Source: Butyrivibrio sp. (GTDB lineage Bacteria > Bacillota_A > Clostridia > Lachnospirales > Lachnospiraceae). From it: a DNA stretch of 57,106 bases. The notes beneath the pieces were generated by a model. It worked only from the letters and a program-made list of their open reading frames with translations. It was not told the DNA's origin and did not search any database. Below, piece by piece: positions 47,971-56,967 of this stretch; position 1 is the stretch's first letter; each line of letters begins with the position of its first letter. Location of the stretch: NCBI RefSeq assembly GCF_024699075.1, contig NZ_JAILQF010000261.1, positions 1 through 57,106 of the forward strand, written 5' to 3'. A program made the translations under genes and the position numbers.

Positions 47971-50900
47971 ACAGGTTTAAAAAACTCCTCCACAAGGAAT
48001 TTGTTCTTATAATAATCTGATGCAAGCTTGAACTGGGCCTTGTCATCATTAAGTGCTTCAGACATCATCACATCATTGATAAGGCCATACATACCATGCC
48101 TTGAGCCTTCAGTAAAACTCTCATCTGCAACCGACAAAGCGCCGCTTTCAGTAAGAATCTGAGGCTTTACGTGGCCATTCTCATCAAGTCTTTGCTCTGG
48201 ATCTTCAGTTATATAGTACTGAATCTGTTCTCCATAAAAGAGTATAAAGTTAGCAGCATAGATTCCGTCATACATCTCTTTAAGGTCCTGAACGAGATAC
48301 TCACCATTTTCTATATCGCCCTTATCAGTTACCATCATATAATGAACTCTGCATCTTATATTAGGTCTTGTATGATACTCAAGAATCACCCTGTCTGCAA
48401 ACGAATACATAAGAGTAGATATTCCGGTATAGTTTTTGTAAAAATCAAAATACAGATCATTAGTTATAAGGGTCTTGAGAAAATCTTTACAAACCTCATT
48501 ATTTCTTAAGATGCTTACATCTTTTTGATCAGAATAGTTTTTGGCTAAAGTATCTCTTTCTGCAGAGCTTATATAAGCAAAGAACTTAAGATAAGCCATC
48601 TTGGTAACTATAGGAAGCTCAATACCATTCTTATGTAAAGCTTCTATACGGTTATAAATATAAGGCTCAGTAACCTTATCCCTTACCATATAATCATAAG
48701 AACACTGAGCAAGATATGCTATCTCAAGATCTATAAATGTTCCTGTTCTTACATAACTTCTGTAAAGATCAACATGATCTCCAAGATAGGAGCCTGTATA
48801 AAGCATCTGTACCAGAATCTTCTCTATAAGATCCCTGTTCTCCATACCGTATGAATCTGAAGCCTTAAGAAGATCTCTCATCTCTTTGATGGTTCCATCA
48901 AAACTGTTACATAAAAACAAAAGCGTCGGCTCATCATATTTGCCCATGCGGAAAGCATACCAGGCAATTTCTGCAAGTATCTTATCTTCGCTATCCCTTT
49001 GCACATCGAATGCTCTTCCACACAGACGCATAATGATCTTAGGATCGATCTTGTAGCATCCATAACGTCTCAGCCACTTGATCGCCTTATCATACATACC
49101 GGTAAGGACCATAAGTTCAAGCATCTCACTGCGCTGCCTTTGAGTAAGCTTCTCAGGTTCAATAATATTAAGGTATTCAGACAGCTGTCTCATAAAATCA
49201 TTCTCATAATAAAATCTTATGAGGTCAGATCTTATCTGTGCCCTAACATCTTCTCTTATCACGTCAGAATCAGCCAGATCCCTGTATCTTGAAGCATTTT
49301 CTAAAGTTATGGTGTAGGCACTTCTTCCAAGTTCACACAAAAACTGGTCAAGATTCTCAGTACCGCTCTGAATGTAAGGCGTAGTCAGGGACAAAAGATT
49401 CCTTGGATTCATCACCTTTGTAATAGTATACGGAGCAGAAGCTGCGTGTCTGTCGCCATTAGCATCAGCAAGAAGTATGGTATATTCACTTCCATAAAGA
49501 GGAAGATTACATACCCTGTTAACAACATCATAATGCATCTGGCTTCTGCACTTGTCATATATAACGATTACTTCACGTATATCAGGATCTTCAACAGTTA
49601 TTCTGCAGGTATATAGTATTGCAAGGAACTTCTGTGCATTCTGAGCATCTATCATCTGAGGTGTTACAACATGCTCGTATAGCCATCCAAGTGCCGGGTT
49701 TATATGTCTTTTTTCAATTTCTCCCACAAGAAACTTGTCTATCTGGAATCTGTAGGATTCAAAAAGCTCCGGATAATCATCCTTGTGTTCATATACATAT
49801 CTGTATAAAACAGCATTCTTATTCCAGGGAAGATTACTTTGATATGAGAAATACATAAGTACAACCCTCGGAATATCATCAACTGCTCTTCCATCCTCAT
49901 CTTCCGGAAGGGACATCATATAATATTCATAAAGCCTTGTAAGACGAAGCTGCTTACTTGCGCCCTTTTTGTACCATGTATAACTGTCCTTGTCACATCT
50001 TTCTCCCTTCATAAGAAGTGAACATAAGGCAAGGAGTGCTTCGTCGCTTTCCTGTGTTTCATTACAGGCTTTAAGTATCTTGTAAAGACGCTTATCATAA
50101 TTCCTTACATTGCCGGCAAGATAAGTAACCTGTTCCATAACAGGTATAGTAAGTATTCCCTGATCTGCAGCAAACTCAAGAACAGAGATAGTAAAGTCAT
50201 CTATTCGTAAAAAGAGTTCCGGCTTATTCTTAAGTATTGTAAAAGCATCCATATATACAATAGGAGAATTACAGCCGCGCTCATACTGCCCCTGAAGAAG
50301 CATCCACTTATTCTGCGGATTAAGAGAATACTCATCAGAAACATATCCCAGTATCCAGGCTATACGCCAGTTATCAGGATGTCTTTTAAACACCTCTTCT
50401 ATAAGCTCAGTAGCCTTTTGTATATCAGACTCTTCCCTGCTTATAAGAGTCTGAAGATACAGATAATAGCAGTAAGTCTGCTGTCCATACTCTGTACCAA
50501 GGCGGGCAAGCCTGTCTATTTCAGGCATTATCTGTTCAAGAATATACTGCCCCTGTCCCATTCTTCCTGCTGTTATAAGGAAATGCACACCGTAAAGCTT
50601 AAATTCTATATCATCAGGATCTTCGGTAAACATACGGCTTATGAGCTTGCCTGTATCAGCCATCCACTGTCTTGATGACACCCTTCTTCCTCTGAAAGCA
50701 AGATAGGATCTTAAAAGCTCATGCGTAAGGCGCTTTTTTCTTATATAACTTTTGTGCTTTTCTTCGTCATGATCGATCGATGTTACAGTAACAGGTACTT
50801 CAATATGAGTATACTCATTGGATATTTTTATGCATCCATAGTTGTTACCGCCATGAAGATATTCAGGATCTATTCTGAAATGAAGATAGGCCTTACTTCC

Positions 50901-51641
50901 AAGAAAGTCATCATCAGTAAGGTAAGTCTTATCTCCAAAGAGAAAGTCTCCTTCAAATTCAACTCTAAGATGAGCAAATCCCCATCCACCCTTAGTCAGG
51001 ATAATACTTCTGTCAGTGATCTCCTTAGGAGCCTCTTCTTCAAAGCTCTTAACATCACACTCTATGGTTACAGGCTGCTTTTTATTGATTGCCACAAGAA
51101 ACTCGTCCATGTTGTGCTGTGACATATTCTCCTTGGCAAGTCCCCTGTAAAGACTCTCATATTGGGCATCATTGCCCTTAAATATAAAATGGAACTGATT
51201 TGAATAAAAAAGATGAAGTGCCTCATCCCACTCAGATCTTGCAAGATTGGTAAAGTGGAAAAGATTTCTGATATCCCCAAGGCTTGAAGAAATTTTGGGC
51301 TGCTCTACACTTACGCTAAAAGGCAGCATATACTCCCCACGATTAGAGACAACTCTAAAATAGCCTTTTATGACATCTCCGCCCGAAAGGCCTTCACTGT
51401 GAAAGCGATAGGATATCTCACTCTTTTCACCCAAAAAGCTGTCTGTAAGGATCTCCATTCTGATCTCTGTAGATGAGACTGTTCCCTTGGACATCTTCTC
51501 TTTGGGCCCCGTAACAATAAAAGTACCTTCTATCTCTTCGCCCTCTTGTATATTAAGTTCGAGCTGCTGGAAGGAAAAAGATAGCTCCCCTCTGTCATAC
51601 TCAAACTGTCCTTTTAAAATCCGGTCAATACAATCTTTCAA
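47967..51641 (-). CDS. Giant Ig-like/helical-repeat protein (DUF5717-type)
   Basis: A 1224-aa cytoplasmic protein without signal peptide or TM. The N-terminal 300 residues are beta-rich and hold two similar Ig-like segments (about 15-110 and 185-290), each ending in a strand of the type YMLPFSVSV or HIEVPVTVT. From about 300 to the end it is an alpha-solenoid of TPR-like helix pairs (e.g. QYILEQIMPEIDRLARLG, LELMVLTGMYDKAIKWLRRY). From memory it is DUF5717, a Lachnospiraceae family of unknown function. It starts with TTG, GGGGGAAG 6-7 bases upstream. It heads the four-gene operon, 107 bp after htpG and behind a strong terminator; I find no convincing promoter in the short gap, so read-through from htpG is possible. 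Confidence 0.8.
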   Translation of the reverse strand: MKDCIDRILKGQFEYDRGELSFSFQQLELNIQEGEEIEGTFIVTGPKEKMSKGTVSSTEIRMEILTDSFLGEKSEISYRFHSEGLSGGDVIKGYFRVVSNRGEYMLPFSVSVEQPKISSSLGDIRNLFHFTNLARSEWDEALHLFYSNQFHFIFKGNDAQYESLYRGLAKENMSQHNMDEFLVAINKKQPVTIECDVKSFEEEAPKEITDRSIILTKGGWGFAHLRVEFEGDFLFGDKTYLTDDDFLGSKAYLHFRIDPEYLHGGNNYGCIKISNEYTHIEVPVTVTSIDHDEEKHKSYIRKKRLTHELLRSYLAFRGRRVSSRQWMADTGKLISRMFTEDPDDIEFKLYGVHFLITAGRMGQGQYILEQIMPEIDRLARLGTEYGQQTYCYYLYLQTLISREESDIQKATELIEEVFKRHPDNWRIAWILGYVSDEYSLNPQNKWMLLQGQYERGCNSPIVYMDAFTILKNKPELFLRIDDFTISVLEFAADQGILTIPVMEQVTYLAGNVRNYDKRLYKILKACNETQESDEALLALCSLLMKGERCDKDSYTWYKKGASKQLRLTRLYEYYMMSLPEDEDGRAVDDIPRVVLMYFSYQSNLPWNKNAVLYRYVYEHKDDYPELFESYRFQIDKFLVGEIEKRHINPALGWLYEHVVTPQMIDAQNAQKFLAILYTCRITVEDPDIREVIVIYDKCRSQMHYDVVNRVCNLPLYGSEYTILLADANGDRHAASAPYTITKVMNPRNLLSLTTPYIQSGTENLDQFLCELGRSAYTITLENASRYRDLADSDVIREDVRAQIRSDLIRFYYENDFMRQLSEYLNIIEPEKLTQRQRSEMLELMVLTGMYDKAIKWLRRYGCYKIDPKIIMRLCGRAFDVQRDSEDKILAEIAWYAFRMGKYDEPTLLFLCNSFDGTIKEMRDLLKASDSYGMENRDLIEKILVQMLYTGSYLGDHVDLYRSYVRTGTFIDLEIAYLAQCSYDYMVRDKVTEPYIYNRIEALHKNGIELPIVTKMAYLKFFAYISSAERDTLAKNYSDQKDVSILRNNEVCKDFLKTLITNDLYFDFYKNYTGISTLMYSFADRVILEYHTRPNIRCRVHYMMVTDKGDIENGEYLVQDLKEMYDGIYAANFILFYGEQIQYYITEDPEQRLDENGHVKPQILTESGALSVADESFTEGSRHGMYGLINDVMMSEALNDDKAQFKLASDYYKNKFLVEEFFKPV

Positions 51642-51685
51642 AAAAACTTCCCCCGACTAAGCATTTAATATTATTATGATACCAC

Positions 51686-51729
51686 AAAAATCCCCGAAAT
51701 ACACTCCTGTACGTATTTCGGGGATTTTT
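51686..51729. terminator. Strong terminator between htpG and the DUF5717 operon
   Basis: 17-bp perfect stem AAAAATCCCCGAAATAC/GTATTTCGGGGATTTTT with a 10-base loop and U-runs on both strands. Confidence 0.93.
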
Positions 51730-51748
51730 ACTTTAAATATTTAAATAA

Positions 51749-53887
51749 TCAATTATTTTCTGTCACAAGAACCATAATATCATTGGAACGGTTAATGAAC
51801 TTAAGCATATCATCACCTGAAAGAGGTGCATTCTGTATTCTCGCAAGATCATAAAGCTGTTCGCAGATCATCTTATTGTTCTTGTCATCTTCATGCTCCA
51901 TAACATACTTAACAAGTGGATGATTAGCATTAAGAACAAGTGTCTGACCTTCCTTAGTCATATCAGGCATAGAACCCATTCCATTAAGAGCATACATCTT
52001 CATCATATCCTGCATACGACGGCTCTCTTCAGAAACTGTAAGGATTGCAGATACCTTCTTATCCTTGATCTTCTGGATCTTAACTGTAAGGGTATTGTTA
52101 TCAACCGCCTTACGCATCTTGTCCTGAAGCTTTGTAGCAGCTTCTTCTAATTCCTTTTCAGCCTTCTTGGAAGTCTTTGAAGTAAATGTATCTGTAAGAT
52201 CTGCATCAATTCTCTGGAATTTGATGTTCTCATTCTTCTGTTCGATAGACTGCATGAAAGGTGTATCAATATTTGTATTAAGAATGAATGCAGTCATCTT
52301 ATGAGCCTTGAACATGTTTATATACTGGCTCTGCTGCTGTTCATCAGTTACGTAGTAGATAATACGAGGCTCTTTTTCCTTAGAATCCTTATCATCAGAA
52401 GCCTTGTCTTCACCTTTATTGTCATCTGTAACTGTATCGCCGTTTTCATCAACAACATCTACATCAACTTTATTGCCGTTTTCATCTGCAGCTTCTTCCT
52501 TGGCAGCCTCTTCTTCTGCTTCCTTATTGATCTGAAGAGCTTCAGGAAGAGTTGAGTACTTGCCATCAAGATCCTTGAACATGATGAAATCATTGATCTT
52601 CTCCGCAAACTTCTCATCCTTAAGGTAACCATATTTAATGAAAGGAGCTATATCATCCCAATACTTATCGTAATTATCCTTATCAGTCTTGCAAAGGCCT
52701 GAAAGCTTATCAGCAACTTTCTTACTGATATAATCAGAGATCTTCTTTACAAATCCATCATTCTGAAGAGCTGATCTTGATACGTTAAGAGGAAGATCAG
52801 GACAATCAATAACACCCTTAAGAAGCATCAGATAATCAGGAATAACTTCTTTGATGTTATCAGCAATAAATACCTGATTGTTGTAAAGCTTTATGACACC
52901 TTCAATAGATTCAAATTCCATGTTGATCTTAGGAAAATAAAGTATACCTTTTAAATTGAAAGGATAGTCCATATTAAGGTGAATCCAGAACAAAGGCTCT
53001 TTGTAATCATTGAAAGTCTTTCTGTAAAACTCAAGATATTCATCTTTGGTGCAATCATTAGGAGTCTTGGTCCAAAGAGGATGTATATCATTAAGAAGCT
53101 GTGGACGACGACGAATCTTGAACTTCTTTTCTTCAGGTTCCTTGGATTCCTCTTTCTTAGCATCGTCTGTGTTCTTAGCTTCTTCCTTGACTTCTTCAAT
53201 AACAACATCGCTGTCAAGCTTCTCTGACTCTTTGACGATCTCTGTACGATCCTCATCTACCTTTGAAAGATAGATTTCATAAGGCATGAATGAGCAGTAC
53301 TTCTGGATTACTTCTCTAGCCTTATATTCATTACAGAACTCAAGGCAGTCTTCTGAAAGATGAAGTGTGATTGTTGTTCCTACGCTATCCTTAGAGCCAT
53401 CTGACATTTCAAATTCTGATGATCCATCGCATGTCCAGTGAACTGCTGTAGAACCTTCCTTGTAAGAAAGAGTATCGATATCAACTCTTTCAGATACCAT
53501 AAATGTTGAATAAAAGCCAAGTCCGAAATGACCTATGATCTGATCATCTGAAGCCTTATCCTTGTACTTTTCAAGGAATGCTGTAGCTCCGGAAAATGCT
53601 ACCTGGTTAATATATTCCTCAACTTCATCTGCAGTCATACCAATACCATTATCGGTAATAGTAACAGTCTTCTCTTTATCGTTAAGCACAACGTCTACTC
53701 TGGGCTTGTATCCTTCAGGGATCTCATAATCTCCCATTGCATCCATCTTTCTGACCTTTGTGATAGCATCACAAGCATTGGAGATTACCTCACGATAAAA
53801 GATATCATGGTCTGAATACAGCCATTTCTTGATGATCGGAAACATATTCTCCGAATTGATACTTAAATTACCTTTTCTTCCTGCCAT
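51749..53887 (-). CDS. htpG: Hsp90-family chaperone HtpG with acidic linkers
   Basis: A 712-aa cytosolic ATP-dependent chaperone. The N-terminal GHKL ATPase domain (1-215) has EVISNACDA, DNGIGMT and GHFGLGFYS. The middle domain includes RGVIDCPDLPLNVSR-type sequence (CPDLPLNVSRSALQ), with the arginine that senses ATP; the C-terminal dimerisation domain follows. Two charged insertions stand out: about 218-256 between N and middle domains (rich in E/K/D) and about 463-507 (rich in D/E/N/K); E. coli HtpG (624 aa) lacks both. The ATG at 53887 has AGGAGG 8 bases upstream, rather than the in-frame start at 53908. A perfect CIRCE element and promoter lie upstream. Confidence 0.97.
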   Translation of the reverse strand: MAGRKGNLSINSENMFPIIKKWLYSDHDIFYREVISNACDAITKVRKMDAMGDYEIPEGYKPRVDVVLNDKEKTVTITDNGIGMTADEVEEYINQVAFSGATAFLEKYKDKASDDQIIGHFGLGFYSTFMVSERVDIDTLSYKEGSTAVHWTCDGSSEFEMSDGSKDSVGTTITLHLSEDCLEFCNEYKAREVIQKYCSFMPYEIYLSKVDEDRTEIVKESEKLDSDVVIEEVKEEAKNTDDAKKEESKEPEEKKFKIRRRPQLLNDIHPLWTKTPNDCTKDEYLEFYRKTFNDYKEPLFWIHLNMDYPFNLKGILYFPKINMEFESIEGVIKLYNNQVFIADNIKEVIPDYLMLLKGVIDCPDLPLNVSRSALQNDGFVKKISDYISKKVADKLSGLCKTDKDNYDKYWDDIAPFIKYGYLKDEKFAEKINDFIMFKDLDGKYSTLPEALQINKEAEEEAAKEEAADENGNKVDVDVVDENGDTVTDDNKGEDKASDDKDSKEKEPRIIYYVTDEQQQSQYINMFKAHKMTAFILNTNIDTPFMQSIEQKNENIKFQRIDADLTDTFTSKTSKKAEKELEEAATKLQDKMRKAVDNNTLTVKIQKIKDKKVSAILTVSEESRRMQDMMKMYALNGMGSMPDMTKEGQTLVLNANHPLVKYVMEHEDDKNNKMICEQLYDLARIQNAPLSGDDMLKFINRSNDIMVLVTENN

Positions 53888-53954
53888 TCCTAATGCCTCC
53901 TGAAACATAAATATTAGGATATAATCTTCATATTTGATAAAGATTAGATCAAAC

Positions 53955-53970
53955 AGACATATATGTCTGC
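53955..53970. promoter_or_regulatory. 16-bp perfect palindrome in the htpG leader
   Basis: CAGACATATATGTCTG lies about 70 bases upstream of the htpG ATG, inside the predicted 5' leader; a possible regulator site or RNA hairpin. Confidence 0.4.
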
Positions 53971-54037
53971 AAGTATTTTAGATAAAACAAATCCTCGTAC
54001 CTTAAGTACTATTTACTTAAAATTTGTTCACTTAGTA

Positions 54038-54066
54038 ATATTAATTCTGGTCTGACCAAAAGTCAA
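54038..54066 (-). promoter_or_regulatory. htpG promoter
   Basis: Minus strand: -35 TTGACT (54061-54066), 17-bp spacer, -10 TAATAT (54038-54043). The CIRCE element ends 8 bp upstream of the -35 box. The implied leader is about 145 nt. Confidence 0.8.
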
Positions 54067-54073
54067 TAAATAA

Positions 54074-54100
54074 TTAGCACTCAAACGACATGAGTGCTAA
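54074..54100. promoter_or_regulatory. Perfect CIRCE operator at htpG
   Basis: TTAGCACTC-N9-GAGTGCTAA, the exact consensus binding site of HrcA, located just upstream of the htpG promoter. Confidence 0.95.
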
Positions 54101-54157
54101 CAAAAATCATCTAATGCAGTGTTTATAAGGTTTTCCCTAGTTCTTAAACTTTTATAA

Positions 54158-54275
54158 ACTGGTATTTCATCTTATGTTTTTCCATTTTCCAGTAGTATTA
54201 TCATCTTAATTATTTTCCATTTACCACTGGTATTTTTACTTTGCTCTTTATCTATTTACCACTGGCATTTTTATC
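54158..54275. repeat. Decayed tandem repeats at and after the acyltransferase 3' end
   Basis: On the minus strand, variants of AAAATACCAGTGGTAAATGG occur about four times at 30-38 bp spacing (near 54258, 54220, 54189 and 54158), the first encoding the last residues of the acyltransferase. It looks like duplication of the gene's 3' end followed by decay. Confidence 0.55.
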
Positions 54276-55286
54276 CTTAACCTTTTTTATAACCTTCCAG
54301 GGATAAAATACAAACTCAGGATAAACCAGCTTCTCAAAAAGCCATGCTGTAACTATTGATCCAATGGTGCCAGCGATAAGGCCAAGAACCACATGAAGCT
54401 GAACATCTCTTATTCCAAAATATATCAGCAGGGTTCTGACACTTGCTGCATATATCGTATGTAATAAATATACAGGAAAAGTATATTTGGACAAAACTGT
54501 AACATTGCTGCTTGTAATGCCGCTTGCTTCTATATATTTAAAAAGCATAGTAAAACCAAGGCAGGCAAGCGTTCCAAGAAGAAGTGTCCATGCGCTGAAG
54601 GTCGCTCTGTAGCCATAAGAATACAAAGCACTTGAAAGGCCTGTAAACAGGATAAGAAATACAAGAGCTGTAAAAAGTATTCTCTTTTTAGGTGCTATAT
54701 TACCAAATCCCATATTCTGCATTATCATTCCAAGCACAAACCAAAAGCCATACTGAGCCATAGAATACGGAATAAAAAAGGCAACAAATTTATTCGATAA
54801 AAGATAAAGTACGAAAAATCCCAAAAGTATCACCATAAGGACTTTTGAATTTTTAATATTAGGAATAAAAAGGAACAGAAAGAACAAGGTATATAAATAC
54901 CAGTACTGAGCAAGAGCCGGAGACTTTAAAAGAAAGGACCACAAGTGCCCTGTCCTTATATTAACAAGATCTACAAAGCTGTTTTTCAAAAGCCATGTAA
55001 TAGTTGAAAAAACAAAATACGGAACGCCAAGAGCCACAAGCTTATATCCCACATTTCCAAGCCATGACATTAAGCCTGTACCCCTGTCACTTTTGGCATA
55101 TAGATATCCGCTACTCAAAAAGAATAACTGTACATGGAAAAGGTATATAAACCAAATAAAAAAAGTAAGCCTTGGTTCGCGCACAAGTATCCCCGTGCGC
55201 TGAAGTCCCTGGAGCAGATGCCCCACAAGTATCAGCGTACAAGCAAGTACTTTTATGCTGTCTATCCAGGTCTCCCTTTTACCCAT
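54252..55286 (-). CDS. Membrane acyltransferase, family 3 (OafA/WecH-like)
   Basis: A 344-aa integral membrane protein with about ten TM segments. The opening WIDSIKVLACTLILVGHLLQ with the conserved His, and FFIWFIYLFHVQLFFLSSGYL, are typical of acyltransferase-3 proteins, which O-acetylate (or otherwise acylate) surface sugars. The acceptor is unknown. The last residues (KDKNASGK) lie in a small tandem repeat. It starts 5 bases after the PrsA-like gene, with GAGG about 10 bases before the ATG, so the two form an operon of envelope functions. Confidence 0.92.
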   Translation of the reverse strand: MGKRETWIDSIKVLACTLILVGHLLQGLQRTGILVREPRLTFFIWFIYLFHVQLFFLSSGYLYAKSDRGTGLMSWLGNVGYKLVALGVPYFVFSTITWLLKNSFVDLVNIRTGHLWSFLLKSPALAQYWYLYTLFFLFLFIPNIKNSKVLMVILLGFFVLYLLSNKFVAFFIPYSMAQYGFWFVLGMIMQNMGFGNIAPKKRILFTALVFLILFTGLSSALYSYGYRATFSAWTLLLGTLACLGFTMLFKYIEASGITSSNVTVLSKYTFPVYLLHTIYAASVRTLLIYFGIRDVQLHVVLGLIAGTIGSIVTAWLFEKLVYPEFVFYPWKVIKKVKDKNASGK

Positions 55287-55291
55287 GTCAC

Positions 55292-56374
55292 TTAATCCTC
55301 AAAATACTTATTGTATATATCAAAAAATTCTTTGGTTGTTACTTCAGGATCATCACATAAAGAGATGTTATCCCATAGCTGACTGTTGATCTCTCTTGTA
55401 AGCCCCTTTGCAAACTCATCATACTCCTGTGCAAAAGCTTCACTTCTTCGCTCTTCAGCTATACGGACCTTATTAAGCTCTGTTTCTTCCTTGTCAAAGG
55501 TTGTAACACACTTTATGAGCATGTAACCATCCTCTGTTTCTATTATATCTGAAATCTCATCAGTTGACAGGTTAAATGCAACAGTTTCAAGATTTTCGTC
55601 GACTTCCCCTTTACCAAAGGAAACAGTTCCATCATCAGCTTCATTATATGTCTCAACCATGCTTTCAAAGGATGCACCATCTAAAAGCTGCTTTTCAATA
55701 TCCTGCATCTTGGCATAGATCTCTGCCTTAGCTTCTTCTGACATCTCAACACGGTTACCGCTTTCATCAGTCTCGTAAGTTTTAAGAAGTATCTGCTGAA
55801 CAGTAAGTGTTCTTGCTTCATCATCACTGACTTCAGGATTTATATCTCTTATAGTATATTCATAAAGCTTTCCTGCAAGAGCATGTTCTTCATAAAGCGT
55901 CTGTATGGTATCAAGGGTCACATTGTCCATCGCCTTAATATCAGCTTCAGACAAAGTTTCATAGTACTCTTTTGCAGCACTCTCTGCAGCTTTGATCTCA
56001 GAATCATCAAGCATTATTCCATTATTTTCTGCCAAAAGAACCATAGTCTTTATCTGGGCAAGTCTTGCAAGACAGGTTGATTTAAGATTCTCAGTAAGAC
56101 TATCATCCGAATCCCAGATACCACTTCCAAGCGTACTTTGATAAGAGTTCTGAGTATTTATAAGATATACTTCAACTTCAGCAAGGCTGCAGGAAATATC
56201 TTCAATACGAAAGACCTCATCTTTGGAAAATCCGGTAGTAAGAACAACACTAATACTATCCTTGCCACCCGCAAAGGGGTTGGCACACCCGCTTAAAACA
56301 AGGCATGCCATAATGCAAAGCGCCAGTACTTTTATATTTTTTTTGAAAGAAAAAAGATTCTGCAAAAAAGTCAT
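55292..56374 (-). CDS. PrsA/SurA-like parvulin foldase lipoprotein
   Basis: A 360-aa extracytoplasmic lipoprotein (lipobox VLSGC, Cys at 29). A helical N-terminal region (about 60-190, SurA/PrsA-like chaperone part) is followed by a parvulin-type segment (about 190-300): TVQQILLKTY, DIEKQLLDGASFESMVETYN, VSFGKGEVDENLETVAFNLS, EDGYMLIKCV, then a helical tail. It is likely to help fold exported proteins at the membrane-wall interface; prolyl isomerase activity is not certain, as the conserved active-site His residues are not evident. The ribosome site is weak (GGG close to ATG). First gene of the pair with the acyltransferase. Confidence 0.88.
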   Translation of the reverse strand: MTFLQNLFSFKKNIKVLALCIMACLVLSGCANPFAGGKDSISVVLTTGFSKDEVFRIEDISCSLAEVEVYLINTQNSYQSTLGSGIWDSDDSLTENLKSTCLARLAQIKTMVLLAENNGIMLDDSEIKAAESAAKEYYETLSEADIKAMDNVTLDTIQTLYEEHALAGKLYEYTIRDINPEVSDDEARTLTVQQILLKTYETDESGNRVEMSEEAKAEIYAKMQDIEKQLLDGASFESMVETYNEADDGTVSFGKGEVDENLETVAFNLSTDEISDIIETEDGYMLIKCVTTFDKEETELNKVRIAEERRSEAFAQEYDEFAKGLTREINSQLWDNISLCDDPEVTTKEFFDIYNKYFED

Positions 56375-56453
56375 ATACCCTAGTCTCGTCTAAATCTGAA
56401 AGTGATACCACCTAAAGGTGATGGGTTATCTTGATCATTTTATATATTACGAT

Positions 56454-56715
56454 GTAGGTGTCAAAAGTACCTTTTGACACCTTATGACGGTCGGATTGTT
56501 CCGTTTCTACGAAACTCCCACATCTACGTTCCACTCCGGTCGGCGCAAAACAGACATCCCCCGGATGTCTTGCGCCCTCAAACATTCACAAATCCGCACT
56601 ACGTGCTACTTTGCTCATGTTTGGCGGGTCATAAATTCATATTCGATTTCGAGCAAGCTTGAATCGAAATGACTTTTGACCCTTACGTCATAAAAAGACT
56701 TTTGAGCCTTATGAC
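56454..56715. repeat. MITE/REP-like structured repeat element
   Basis: A block of about 260 bp bounded by GTCAAAAG/CTTTTGAC motifs. Internal stems: GGTGTCAAAAG/CTTTTGACACC (11 bp), GGCGCA...AGACATCC/GGATGTCT-TGCGCC (56542-56576), and a TCGATT/AATCGA hairpin in the part shared with 16791-16853. The string TAGGTGTCAAAAGT also occurs near 22131. No transposase or coding capacity is seen. The limits are approximate. Confidence 0.55.
56631..56693. repeat. Dispersed repeat, copy 2
   Basis: Ungapped 63-bp match to 16791-16853 with roughly nine differences; folds TCGATT-T-CGAGC-AA-GCTTG-AATCGA. Confidence 0.8.
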
Positions 56716-56967
56716 AAAATATATGTTTTGAGCGTAAGACTATTCTTATCATATGATTTTAATAGTAAAGTTAATTATTTTTTATAACGAGCAAAAAGCG
56801 AAGCGATTGCGATTTCACCTAATTAAAATATTAATCATTAAAGCTTAGATATAGCTGAAAAGATTATCACAAGCATTTTAGATTTTGCAGACTAATGCTC
56901 GTGACTATAGCAATGAGATATAGTCTGTGTTTGCATAAGGTTTATTTCTATATGACGGGGATATTAG

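Larger units (their letters stand above)
56375..56967. other. Structured intergenic region with repeat elements
   Basis: 593 bases without a convincing gene. It holds perfect hairpin GGTGTCAAAAG/CTTTTGACACC (56457-56481), a long stem at 56542-56576, repeat copy 2 (56631-56693), GTCAAAAG-type motifs in both orientations, and a dyad GACTATA/TATAGTC (56903-56925) upstream of the LytTR-type gene. GC is higher at 56480-56640 than around it, suggesting an inserted element. Confidence 0.6.

Noticed and set aside
51642..51685. A promoter for the DUF5717 operon in the gap after htpG
   Set aside because: A TAATAT is present, but no acceptable -35 lies at the right distance before it; not strong enough to annotate.
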